The notes under the pieces are model-generated. The model was not told where the DNA came from, searched no databases, and saw nothing but the letters and a program-made list of their open reading frames with translations. A program made the translations under genes and the position numbers. A stretch of DNA of 62,000 bases from Zygnema cylindricum (taxonomy: Eukaryota; Streptophyta; Zygnematophyceae; Zygnematales; Zygnemataceae), in the NCBI GenBank assembly GCA_037447655.1, contig JBBHKE010000843.1:1-62000 (forward strand), in the 5' to 3' direction. Shown piece after piece: positions 45,051 through 56,024 of this stretch (position 1 is the first letter of the stretch; each line of letters opens with the position of its first letter).

Positions 45051-45056
45051 TAGTTT

Positions 45057-45924
45057 GAGCAGTTATTAAATACAGTATTCTCGGTTTCAATGGCAAAACA
45101 TCGGGCAGCTAAAATCTCCTGCCAGCTGGTATTCGTACAGATTTCTTGGTGCTAGCGGGTCAGCCTGTACGAAAGTCAAGAAACAAACATTCGCTGTGTC
45201 TATATCGGATCTAAGGGGTGGCCGTACGACCTCCCATTTCAAATGCCTAGAATCTAGGCTTACCTGCGCCAAGATCCACCGCCATTGGGGCGCTGCAAAT
45301 CTGCGATTGCGTACTTTGTTTGAATTTTGAAAGGAAAGGCTGGTCAATACGGTTGCGGCCCGATCCGACAAAGTTTGTTAGCAGCCAAATTTTTCACAAA
45401 ATCACCTACGATGGGATTGCCGTACATGTGTCGAGTGGGGAAAACTTTAGACTCGAACTCGACTGAAAGGAAATTGAATCAGCCAATAGCAGAGATTAAG
45501 AAGCCAGACACGGGTTTCGACACTGGCTCTGATTGGTGGGTTCAGTGACCTATTCACTGAGATGAAGGGGCAAGGTACGGCCATTGAGATTGTAATGCGT
45601 GGACTTGGTTAACCGGTCAGCGAAAAAACTCAAAAAGGAAAGAAGTGAAGTACGTGATTGTAGATTCGTAGTGCTCCACCACAAAAATCAGAAAGAGAGC
45701 TTGCAGAGGCAGCGTCCATTGGTCCACTGCCAGGTGTCAGCGTGTCATCTCAGTGCGATCTCACTGAACGAGTCCAGAGTATTGCATCATACTCCCAAAA
45801 GTCAAAATTACAAGCATATCGAATCGGCAACTATTTTGTTTTCTGATTTGTCGTTTTTTGATAAATCTTTCACTGGCTCGTGTCCATTTTGAGTTTTTCA
45901 CATTTTCGCTCTATGAGTATTTTA
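45057..45924. other. No recognisable gene
   Basis: Mixed-composition DNA. Short open frames on both strands have no visible motif. Nothing repetitive of note. Confidence 0.4.
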
Positions 45925-46106
45925 GGGCAAATGTCCATTTGTAACGGAGAGGCGGAGAGCCCTTCGTTAGCCTAATAAGTTAACGGACCTGGGAGCACTT
46001 TTCGTGCCTCAAACATAAAATTTGACCAATAGGATTGTGTAATTTGAACCATTATTACATACGACAAACGTAACCAAGGACTCTCCGTTACAATGAACAT
46101 TTGCCC
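45925..46106. mobile_element. 182-bp foldback MITE with 27-base inverted repeats
   Basis: GGGCAAATGTCCATTTGTAA at 45925 is mirrored by TTACAATGAACATTTGCCC ending at 46106, with the arms continuing through CGGAGAG. Flanks are TTA on the left and TTC on the right. GGG ends again suggest the Harbinger-like type. Confidence 0.75.
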
Positions 46107-46299
46107 TTCGTTTTTTTTCACTGGGAGGCTGGGGCGCATTAATGACCAGTCCGGAAAGTTTGTACTTTTGTAGCCAATTTTCAATGTACGGAAATTGCGT
46201 CAATCCTGAGTTCCTGACAGAAGGATTCTTTGACATGGCTCTTTATTTTAGTGCTACGCTTGCCCCAATGTCGTACGATATTTGATGTTTTCACTTTAT

Positions 46300-46660
46300 T
46301 TCATTGCAGTACTGTACTGTAATGTACTTTTCTGTACTGTACTGTACTGCACTGCAGTTTCCGTATCAGCATACTCGGAGATATCCTACTGGACGATAAG
46401 CTTTAACCCTAAAAGGACATAAATTACATGATTGTACGGTACTGTACTATTGTAGTTTAATATTGTAAAACAGTACGGTAAACTGTACTGTACTGTAGCT
46501 GAAAAAGTGACCGTACTGTCGCATGTCGCTTATTCTTCTGCATGTTTCGAAGTTTGACCTAAAGCTACAGTAGATGCTATTCATCTCATCTGCAGAAAAA
46601 AAAACAGAGAGACTGCAGTACTGTACTTTCTTCTCTCATTTATTTTACGTTTTTTTTTTA
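46300..46660. repeat. CTGTA/GTACT-rich low-complexity stretch
   Basis: Frequent TACTGTACTGTA runs near 46310-46360, 46435-46500 and 46615-46630. No coding content. Confidence 0.7.
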
Positions 46661-48245
46661 GTTTTTGTAAATTTTTTTCTTCCTTCGTTTCATTACTTGC
46701 TATTTCTGCAATCAGAGGATTTGAAGTGTTGACTTTTTTTTGGTACGATCTGAAACCAAGTAAAGCTAGATAATATGGACGAGTTGTACCTTTTTTTTTT
46801 TTCCCTTCTTATTTGTTTTTAACTGCTGCTTTTGTTCTGCAAGCTACTTTCGAATTCTAAAAGACGAAATTTGAGTTTGGATTGTTTTTCTTAGTTATTT
46901 GTAAAGGAATTTGCGTAGGTGGTGGTTTTTTACTTTTTTTTTTTTGAGAGATTTTTCCGGAATGAGTTATCGAAACTGTCACAAAAGGAGTTATAATTTT
47001 TTTCAACTGATTTTTAGACGAAGAAAGGAACAAATCTCGTTTGTTGTCACGTTTTTATTGTGTTTTTATTATGTTTTATTATATTTTTATTATGTTTTTA
47101 CTAATCTGTAAAAGTTTGAACTTCAAATTCATTGTTTTGTTTACTGACTGCAATACTAGTTTTTTTACAGAGTCGGTATTTTTTGCAATTTGACGAATAT
47201 TTGAAAATAAATGAACCACACTTCATCGAAAAATGAAATGAACTGATGCATTTGTTTTTTTTTTTATTAGTAATTTTCCTATAATTTCATCTCAAATTTT
47301 CACTGATTTTAGGTACATAACAATCTCTTCAATCTGTCGAATATCGCATGTCAACCTTTTCACTTTTTCAAACTTTTTCACTTTTTCACTTTTTCCCTTT
47401 TTCACACTTCTTCACTCCTTTTTTTGTTTATTTCATGGATGTTACCAGTTTCCATTTTGAATAATTCTGAGAAATGTTTGTGACTTAAAACTGACAACCG
47501 AAAAAAATGTTGACCTCTGTTATTTGCAAAACTTGTGGTCGAGTTCAAATATTACAGAGGTCAATCAAAACGAGTTTATAAAATAATTTCTGTTGCAGTA
47601 TCTGATTTTATGAGTGATAACAGATAAATATACATTTAAAATGATGTTCCTTTCAAAAATGCTAAAAATATAATCCCTGAAAGCAAAAGTAGTCCTTTTT
47701 TAAGGAGCAAATGTATCCGGACGCCGAGAACTTTACAGAGAAGTTATGCGGAAAAACTTCACAGAAAAATTACAGAAAAACTGTACAGAAATTTTACCCA
47801 AAGACTTTGTGGAAATCTTAACGGCTGTTTTTATTTGTCTTTTTTTTTACATCTTTTGCAGAAAAAAAGGACGATTGTGTGATATTTTTGTATATCGCTT
47901 CTCGTCTCTGGTACATTCGAACTGTGTTCAACCACCTCATACTGAAACAAGATTCTGATATTAAATGTACTTTCAACTTCTTGGGGTTATAAATGCAGTC
48001 GAAGACGCCAAATAAACATATTTTTTGTACTTTTTTGAGTACTTTTGCTTCAGATTGTCAGAGCTTACTTGTGAATCACGTGGGAGGGAATCTCTGGCTG
48101 CAATAAATATTGTGACAATACAAAATAGGGTATGATCTGGGTTTCCCTCTTGTAAAGGGTAAGCAATAATATAAATGTTACAAAGCAGGATACAGACAGA
48201 AGCCTCTGTGAGAGGAGAGGGTTTTATATAACTGCTAGGGTTTTA
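46661..48245. other. AT-rich intergenic DNA upstream of the phosphatase gene
   Basis: T-rich runs, a (TTTTTCACTTTTTC)-like patch near 47355-47405 and TTTTTATTATG repeats near 47050-47100. No gene recognised. The promoter of the phosphatase gene presumably lies in its last few hundred bases, but no TATA box could be assigned with confidence. Confidence 0.4.
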
Positions 48246-48250
48246 ATAGA

Positions 48251-48574
48251 ATGGGAGGATCTCTCTCGGGTGGAACGGGGTCATCCCCACGGATGAGTGG
48301 ATATGATGGACCCTCAGTCTGGAGTAAAGGGAAGAGAAGTACTGATTCTATGTTAAGGGGCCAAAATGGTGGAGAAGTAAAGGAGACCACTTCTCCTTCA
48401 GGCAAGAAGAAGAATGGGCTTAAGTTGAAAGGGGAGAGGAACATCGATATGAAGAACGAGTCCAAAAGGGAAGACGTGACAGGGGGAGAGACACGATGGG
48501 GGGCTGATGATAGTGAGGAAGAGGAGCTAAGTATTAGCTTTGAATATCATTCGATCAAAATGGTGATCATTTGA
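48251..48574 (+). CDS. Possible upstream coding exon or upstream ORF of the PP2C gene
   Basis: An ATG frame of 107 codons, MGGSLSGGTGSSPRMSGYDG onwards, rich in Gly, Ser, Lys and Glu and ending DDSEEEELSISFEYHSIKMVII. It is in a different frame from the phosphatase ORF that opens about 30 bases upstream of its stop. MGGSLS fits an N-myristoylation signal (Gly2, Ser6), as in the plant POL/PLL phosphatases. It may be the true N-terminus joined by a small intron or broken by a one-base error, or only an upstream ORF; no convincing small intron could be placed. Confidence 0.4.
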   Translation: MGGSLSGGTGSSPRMSGYDGPSVWSKGKRSTDSMLRGQNGGEVKETTSPSGKKKNGLKLKGERNIDMKNESKREDVTGGETRWGADDSEEEELSISFEYHSIKMVII

Positions 48575-48615
48575 AAGAAACCAGTGGGGCAAATATTTGG
48601 GAGAAAGAAGAAGTC

Positions 48616-50915
48616 ATGGGGGAATGTCCCACAATAATGTTGCCTGTTAATGAATTTAGAAAAGGGAATTCTTGGAGGAGACAGTCCAGAAGCTCCTCCT
48701 TTTCCGGCCTTTCTGTGGCTGCTATGTGTGCGAACGCGACTCTTGCAAATACGACTCTTAACAATAATACAATTGGAGGTATTGTCCTCCCGGGACTCGA
48801 TTCCCCTCGGACTTTCCGGAGAATCAACAGCTTTTTACCGAGTTCCGTTAGCAGTTCCGGAAGCAGTGGTGTTTCCATGTTACACGATCCTTCCTCAGCC
48901 TCGTCTTCTGCCAGTCCTCCCACGGACGTACCTCTCGAGTGGAAGATTTCTCTTAGTGCTCCGACTCCCATGGAAACTGTTCTTATGGAGACTTGTAACC
49001 TAAAAATGGCCGGGGGACCGGCGGGAGAGGATAGGGTTCAAGCTGTCTGTTCAGAAGAAGACGGATGGTTGTACTGCGCGGTTTACGACGGGTTTAATGG
49101 GAGAGATGCGGCAGATTATCTTGCAGCAAATTTGTACGGATGTGTAATGAGAAACTTGAGATTGCTAGTGGGGGAGGAAGAGAGAAGGGAGGAAATGGAG
49201 AGAGAGTGGTCCCTGGATGAGGCGGGTAAGAAGAGGAGTTGGTTTAGCAAAGGACAGGAGAAGTTAAGTCTAGGGGCGAGAGGGAAGGCGAGGGAAGAAT
49301 GGAACGAATATGCGGGACGCGACAGTTTTGCCGCTTTTGCTATGGCGGAGAAAGTTGCAGAAAGGCTGGACGATGGGGAGGACAGGAAAGCAAGTCCATC
49401 TGGAGGGAAAGAATGGGCAGAAGAGAGTGAGGAGAGAAAGGAGACAGAGGACCTGGTGGAAGGTGAGGCTTTTAGGCAAGCGGTTTTAGCCGGGCTCAAA
49501 AAGTCCCTCTTGCAGACGGAAACTGAGTTTCTCGATATGGTTGAGCAAGAAATGGAAGAGAGACCAGATCTGGCTATGGTGGGATCGTGTGTTTTGGCCA
49601 CTCTTCTTCAAGGACAGGATCTATATACTATTAACTTAGGAGACAGTAGAGCGGTTTTGGCCACAAATAAAACGCCTCCGTTTTCTTCTGATGCTGTTGC
49701 TGTTGAAACGGAGAACGAGAAACTCTATGCGTTACAGTTGACTGAATGCCATACGGTCGATTCACAGCCGGAAAAATTGAGGCTTTTGTTAGAACATCCG
49801 GACGATGCGAGTCCTGTGGTGGGATTGAGAGTGAAAGGCAAATTACGAGTCACCCGGGCATTTGGAGCTGGTTATTTGAAGGATGTGAGTTATAGCCCTT
49901 CTATTTATGTCTCGAGGATTCTTCTCGTCCTCCTTGCATCTTCATTCCTTTTGCCGCTTGATTTTTCTTCTCTTATGGTTTCTAGTTCCTGATCTGTTGT
50001 TTCCTGTATTATGTCCTGTCCCTGTGAACGGTAGAAGCTGTCTTTTGTCTAAAACCTTTTTGTTCGTTTGTTCTCGTCCTTTTTCTCTAGACAAAATTCA
50101 ACAACGCTCTTTTGGGAATCATGCGTGTGAGAGACTTGGAAAGTCCTCCTTATGTGAGCTCTGTCCCATATGTATCCGCTCGACGAGTTTGCAAAGAAGA
50201 TCGATTTGTGGTAATTGGAAGTGATGGACTTTTTGACTTCTTTTCCAATGAAGAGGTAGTCTCCCATGTTTGGAGATTCATTTCTGAGCATCCTGGAGAT
50301 GACCCAGCCAAGTACATATTGGAACAGTTGCTTATTAGGGCGGCACATCATGGAGGTAAGAGAATAGACACATACCCTAGTTTTAAAATCGCGGATGGGA
50401 TATGTTATGTGTTTTCAATCGGAACTTCATTGAAGTTTGAACTAGAAAACATACAGTATCTCCTCATTTTACACACTTAAAACCTGTGGAACGTATTATA
50501 CTATCCTGATATATGGATTTGCAGTTTCAGTTTGAGGAAAGGATCATTGTTTTTGTTGCTGTCCTTAGGGTTACATATTTTAGAAACTCATGAAACATAT
50601 TTTAGAGAACTGTTGTTGTCTTGCTGTCGTGCTGTTGATTGACTTGGTTGTTGTTGAGTTATAAAAGGTCAGGACTTTTAGACTCTCGTCCATCCACTTC
50701 AAGACCTAATTCCATTTTTAGAGATCCTGTTGTTAATGTTTGAAAATGGAGTTTAATTGGTGAATTTGTTTTTGCGAATTGTAGGATTAACTCTTGAGGA
50801 GCTGAAAGCAGTTCCACTTGGACGACGACGAAAATACCACGATGATGTCACGATTTTGATCATCACTTTTGGACACACTTTCCATACCTCTTCCGCATCC
50901 ACATTAATACCATAA
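48616..50915 (+). CDS. PP2C-type protein phosphatase, POLTERGEIST/PLL-like
   Basis: Exons 48616-49884, 50091-50355 and 50785-50915 join in phase into 554 codons. PP2C enzymes remove phosphate from Ser/Thr with two metal ions held by Asp residues. The usual landmarks are AGEDRVQAVCSEEDGWLYCAVYDGFNGRDAADYL (metal-binding ED and DG), AMVGSCVLATLLQGQDLYTINLGDSRAVLA, LLLEHPDDASPVVGLRVKGKLRVTRAFGAGYLKD, NNALLGIMRVRDLESPPYVSSVPYVSARRVCKEDRFVVIGSDGLFDFFSNEEVV and RRRKYHDDVTILIITFG. The RVTRAFGAGYLK and KYHDDV variants, the FNG in place of HGG and the long acidic insert (about 49150-49470) are those of the plant clade that includes POL and PLL1, which act in meristem signalling at the plasma membrane. 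The start is uncertain: MGECPT at 48616 or an upstream exon at 48251. Confidence 0.85.
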
Positions 50916-51225
50916 CTTTTTTTGTTCGACTCCTCCCTGAAAACCGGGATGGTCAATTTTTCCAGTTTCTGCGTCTCCACCATTTTTGGTAATCTTCTTT
51001 TTACTCCACAGCTTAGTTGAGTGTATCTAAAGGAGCTACCATATTACCTATTGACAAAAAATGTACTTTTATGTTCCTCTTTGTAGTTAAGAGACGTAGG
51101 ATTTGAGCTCCTGAAATCACATCGGCTTTAACTAGCGTCCAACAGGAGAGTAAAACAATTAAGGGTTTTGGTGCTTTTATGGTGTGTGATCTTGTAAATC
51201 ACCGAATCACTAGATGATTGGGCAC
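50916..51225. other. 3' flank of the PP2C gene, no further gene seen
   Basis: No second open frame with a recognisable motif. No clear AATAAA-type signal was assigned. Confidence 0.35.
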
Positions 51226-51235
51226 TTGTCTGCAA

Positions 51236-51660
51236 GATCGATTTCTCTTTCCCTCTTTCCTTCTTTTCCTCTCCCCCTCCTGTCTAGCTCCCTCTGTCTC
51301 TCCGTCTTTTCCTCTCCGTCTCCCTCCGTCTCTCCCTCGCTCTATACATATCTGTATGTCAAAAGTCCAATCTTCCCCTCCTTTCCCCTCCGTCATTGTC
51401 TCATACTTTTTTTTTTTCTTTCCACATCTCACCCTTTCAACATACTTTACTCCTATATCTCCCCTCCCTCTTCTCGTGCCTCTCCCTCTCTTTTCTGTTT
51501 TTATCCTTGTACCATGAGGGATTTTTGCCTGGTAAGTGGGAGAGCTCAATTGTCACAGCCCCCTCAACCCCTCCTCCCTCCTCCTCCCACCTCCTCCTCC
51601 CACCTCCTCCTCCCTCCCTCGTCCTCCTTCCTCCCTCCTCTCCGTTTCAAGTCTAGGTTA
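51236..51660 (+). repeat. Pyrimidine-rich repeat (TCTCCCTC, CCTCCTCCCA)
   Basis: About 420 bases dominated by C and T, ending in CCTCCTCCCACCTCCTCCTCCCA repeats near 51570-51640. Open frames on both strands are composition artefacts. Confidence 0.8.
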
Positions 51661-52625
51661 ATGCCTAACCATCGGGTTACCAAAATAGGAAAGGTTATAA
51701 GCAGTGGGAGGATCGGTGTCGAAGGGTTTGAGTTTTTAGGGTTAGTTACAAATCTTTCGCCTAAAACTTCCGGAAGCTTATTAAGAAGGGTAAGAGAGGT
51801 TATCGTGTTTTAGAAATAATATGCCGAGATTTGAATTCGAGTTTTGAATTTTTTTTCGTGTTTTCTACTGATTTTGCTCTCAAAAAGGTAACAATTTCTC
51901 CTCTATGGAGGGGCCCTTCATATAAGTTGAGTTTCGATAAGCATTCAAGTAAGGGTTTTTTAAATGGAAGTATTTTTTTACGGTTCTTTTTTTTTTTGAA
52001 TGATGGGAATGTCAAAATAGTGTTTTTTCAGTCTGGCACTATTTTACGGGTGTGGTCGTTGACAAACGTTTTTGTTTTCCGTTTTTTTTGTTTTTTTATG
52101 ATTGGGTATTTAATGTTGATCATGAAGTACAAGTCTATTGATCCGACTGAAATAGCATCTTGATGTCAACTTTTTCTTCTTTTTTTAATTTGTTTTGGTG
52201 CAAAGAGGTTGGGGTTAGTTAGCAAATGAAATCCTGAGATGTGTACCGTGTATATCTTAGGTTTTTTTATCCATATTAGATTTACTTTGCTATGCACTTT
52301 CCATGAGTTTGACTTAAATATTTCGTATACAAGTTTTACTTTGGTTGAAATTAAATACATGATTTTGGAGTTTTGACGACCCCCATAGAAAACTCTAAAA
52401 AACCCAAAAAAACCCTAGGTAAATATAGCAATCATACAATGCTTCAAATGGTTCACTCTTTTGTTTTTATGGTTAATAGTGGACTCAACATTGAAAGGAG
52501 TAACCTTAATAAAGGAGTCATGGCACCATTTGAATACAGAAATGGAATAAAGGTCAAATGAAGGTGAAAAAGTCAAATGAAACCAAACTTTATCAAATGA
52601 CAGACTATCAAACTATCAAACCCTT
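51661..52625. other. AT-rich stretch, no gene recognised
   Basis: T-runs and A-runs; short open frames with no motif. The words AAAAAACCC and TCAAATGA recur weakly near 52390-52600. Confidence 0.4.
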
Positions 52626-52629
52626 CAAA

Positions 52630-52836
52630 CTACACTGTGAATCGTTATTAGCCTTATGTAAGCTATATCGGCACCCCAAAATTTTGACATTGATACCTTA
52701 AATATAATAAATTATACTATTCAAGGACGTGGAATATAATCTGCCACGTCTCCTGGCACTAAATAAGAATGAATGACGCTAATTTTTTCTTTACACTAAT
52801 AATTTCTATACGCTAACAGCGATTCAAGGTGTAGTG
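52630..52836. mobile_element. Second copy of the TA-flanked MITE
   Basis: Alignable to 44842-45050 across its length: ATCGTTATTAGC, TATATCGGCACCCCAAAATTTTGACATT, CTGCCACGTCTCCTGG, GACGCTAATTTTTTC, CGCTAACAGCGATTC. The ends are more decayed (CTACACTGTGAATCG and GATTCAAGGTGTAG). Confidence 0.82.
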
Positions 52837-53010
52837 ATTAAAAACTTGCAAAAGATAAAACAGAGACTACGAGTCTATGTCCATGATTGTTATATTGTTT
52901 GGCTGAGGTTTTTAGTTTAGTATGTTTGATCCTGTGTAACAATCTTCATCTTCGTTTAACTCTCTTCTTCATTTATTTCCATGAATCGAGATGGTTTGCA
53001 ATTGCACGTA

Positions 53011-53022
53011 TAATCCTTATTG
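53011..53022. repeat. Target-site duplication of the LINE, left copy
   Basis: TAATCCTTATTG, identical to 56013-56024 on the other side of the element. Confidence 0.65.
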
Positions 53023-56012
53023 TAATAGGTGCAGGATAAATTAAAAGAGCACGATGGTAAACCATCTGAGTCTGGGGGTACAAAAGGGGTGGCATGACCA
53101 ACACTGAAAAACAACAATAAAAAACAAAAAGAGGGGATGAGAACACAAAAAAATGGAAGCAACAACAAGGAAAATAAAAGCACCCTAACTCAAAATGAAA
53201 AGCACGGCAACTCACAAAAACAAAACTACAAACCCCAACCCTAACCCCAGCCCTAACTCAATTAAATATCTACGAAAAACAACCTCGTAAGTCCCCCCAG
53301 CCTGGGGGGGCACGTTGAGGGAGTTCCGGAGCACGGCGACAATCCATAACCGCAACAGTCGATCGGAGGAGAAAAGAATCCTGCACTCGCTGTAGAGCCA
53401 CAGATAAGCGTTGACGGTAAAAAGAAGTAAGGACCGAAGGAGGAGGGCTCCGAGGTCCTCGACGCTCAAAAGCACGTCGAGCACAAGTACGAAGAAACTC
53501 GTCCAGTGCAACACCCAAACAACCAAAGATCTCGACCGCCATCGGAATAAAGTCATCCATAGGGTCCCGGTGGGCATAATCACGCTCCTTCGCCTTAGCA
53601 GCATCACGAGCTGCCACCCCAAGATGTCGAGCCGCTTGACCAACAACTGTAGCTGAAGTAGGGTTCGCCAGAACAATATCACCGAAAATGCGACGGGCAC
53701 CATCAAGCAAAACAATATCGATCCGACGCGAGGGAATAATATGAGAAACCTCACGACGCACAGAAAAGCCCCCTTTTGTAGCGATAGTGGCAACGGTGTC
53801 TCGAATAGTGTCGTGCGCCTGGATCAAATCTCCCCCATGGGAGCAACGAAGCAAATGGACACCATCGGGCCCCAAGACACGACCACATGCACAAACAAGA
53901 GAGCCAAGTAAAGGAGGACGAGGGAGGCTAAGACAAAACCGAAGGGCGGTGGTAAACTGAGCTGGTGAGAATCGGAGTGTGGACAAAATAGGTGTGGCAA
54001 AAATCCAAGACCCACAACATGGTCCACCACAAGAGAGAAGACAGACACAAGAAGAATTGGAGGGAAGCGCCTTGAGAAGCTCGGATTTAATGGTGGCGAC
54101 AACCCGATCGGAAATTGATTCCTCGACACGCTCAACAGATTTTGTAACAAGGGTCGAGAAAATCGGCACATCCACAAGGGAATGGGGAGGAAGAGAACGT
54201 GACGCGTCCAATAGAGATCGCTGGAAGGCGAACACACCGTCTGAAACCCGCAGGATAACAGTAGCTAGAATGGGGGTGTCCCCAGCCAAGAAACGCGAAA
54301 CAAGAGTAGAGGCAATAAGACGCCAACTTCCCAAATAGGTAGCAGGAGCAACACGAGCGGTCGATAATAGACCCAACCCCCCAGTAGAGACAGGGAAGGA
54401 TGCCTGAATGCGGGCCGATGGCCTAGACACGCGATCAAATGCCCCGCGACCTAACAAAGTGTGGAGGACGTCCATGAGGCGATCGTCAAAAGCCGAGAGA
54501 AAGGAGACAAATGTCGAGGTGGGAGGGGAAGTACGAGTGAGGTAAGAAGGGCAGTGGGGAAACTCTTGGTTAACATAGCAAAAGCAACTTGGGGATCGGG
54601 AAGTTGGGGAAGGTCTTCCACTTGGGCTAGATCTATCTGTAAAGCATCATGAAGGAATTGGGTCATGAAAGTATCCGAACCAAGGGGGCAACCAAGCACA
54701 CGAATGCCATCAGAGGGAGAAGGGGTTTGAAAACCGAAGGGGTAGTAAACGAAAGTGGAATATCCTGAGGAGGCCAAATAACACACTTCGACGGCTGAAC
54801 TGAAAGGTTGAGTTTGGCTAAACGTTCCCTGAAAAAATCATATGCGAACACGACTTGTTCTCTCGGCCCAATAATGTGCGTATCATCTGCAACCCAAGGG
54901 AAAAGGCAAGAAGGGAAGGCGGCTGCGGAGGCACGAAGGGCCCGGTAATGGGCAAGGGCGAACAAAGGTCCGCCGAGAGGGTCACCTTGGCGAGTGCCAG
55001 TAGCAAAGGAGAAAGGAATAAGATCACCATCGGCCGAGAAGGAAAGGCTGTTTGTCAAAGAATAGAAAGCCCTCACAAAGGGGAATAATTGGACAATCGA
55101 AGATGGAGCCGCCAGAAGCTCTGAAAAAAATCACGTTCCGATCCACCGTATTAAATGCATTAGAAACCTCAACTTGAAGGACCAACCAATCCGGATGTAC
55201 ATCCAACAAAGCGCGAATCCCGTGGACCACGGCCTCACAACCCCCTTTCGTGGCCACTCCAAACTGACGAGGAGAGAAATAATCATGGAAAGCTGGTAAG
55301 AGCTGGAGACATGTCGCAAGAGCCACCAATCTATATAAATCCTCTCCCACAACGATAGGGCGGATCTCACCATTAGGTTTGGCGATTGCCACAAGGCGGG
55401 ACGCCGTGAGAAGATCACAAATCCGAGGGGTAACACCCCCACTAGGAATAAGGGAACATATTCGAAAAAACACATCGAACCCCCGGGCACCCGATTTAAG
55501 GGGCAAAACATCGCGAAACAACTCATATACTGTGCCCGAGGGGCCCCCCGCTGAAAGGTGAGGAGAAGAGCTAAGAGCCTTAATGAAAACCTCCCGATCC
55601 AAAGTAAAACTCTCAGAAGGCTCAAAGGTGTGGATGGAAAGGGGTAAAGGGGAAGGGGCAAGGGGGTGGAGAGCTCGAAGGACCTCAATAGTGGAAGAAG
55701 ATCCGGGGGTAGGGGTGAATGGTTGTAGGGCCCGAACCGCTCGAGAAAGCTCACCAACTCGGCCTAAGTGAATTGCTCGACGATAAGAGGCCGGGACATC
55801 CGATGGCCTAGGTGGTCGGCGTGGTATGAAAGAGATGCTCGATACCCGATCCTCATGCTCGGCGTGGAGGGACTTCCAGTCACCACGAAGGAATCAACGA
55901 CAACGCGCCATAGTTTCTCTAGCCCCACTGCCCCCTCCACGACCTGGGAGGACTAACACCCAGAGAGAGAACATAAGAAGCAGGTGCCAAGGAGGAATGT
56001 CCGCCCTTATTG
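53023..56012 (-). mobile_element. Non-LTR retrotransposon (RLE-type LINE), nearly full length
   Basis: About 2,990 bases between two copies of TAATCCTTATTG. On the minus strand one decayed coding region fills about 55960 to 53270, followed by a 3' untranslated part of about 250 bases. The absence of an upstream AP-endonuclease domain and the presence of a Cys/His region plus PD-(D/E)XK-like motif after the RT point to the RLE (R2/CRE-like) branch. A related, more broken copy lies at 8241-11232. Confidence 0.8.
53270..55960 (-). pseudogene. LINE polyprotein: reverse transcriptase plus restriction-like endonuclease
   Basis: Reads from 55960 down: FLRGDWKSLHAEHEDRV, PASYRRAIHLGRVGELSRAVRAL; then AGGPSGTVYELFRDVL, ASRLVAIAKPNGEIRPIVVGEDLYRLVA, FGVATKGGCEAVVHGI, VLQVEVSNAFNTVDRNV (motif A, where Asp is now Glu), GTRQGDPLGGPLFALAHYRAL and FPWVADDTHIIGP (catalytic DD near 54885). 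The C-terminal 400 codons (54475-53270) are one open frame: CACGRVLGPDGVHLLRCSHGG (Cys/His motif), then FSVRREVSHIIPSRRIDIVLLDGARRIFGDIVLANP. Its E..ID..GD spacing resembles the endonuclease of R2-type elements. Frameshifts near 55600, 55070, 54700 and 54480 and a stop near 55897 disable it. The endonuclease call is inferred from motif pattern. Confidence 0.8.
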
Positions 56013-56024
56013 TAATCCTTATTG
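56013..56024. repeat. Target-site duplication of the LINE, right copy
   Basis: TAATCCTTATTG, identical to 53011-53022. Confidence 0.65.

Noticed and set aside
49907-50224. Open frame of 105 codons between phosphatase exons
   Set aside because: Lies in the intron 49885-50090 and then overlaps the next exon in another frame.
51214-51813. Open frame of 199 codons rich in Ser, Leu and Pro
   Set aside because: Direct translation of pyrimidine repeat; the reverse strand is open as well for the same reason.
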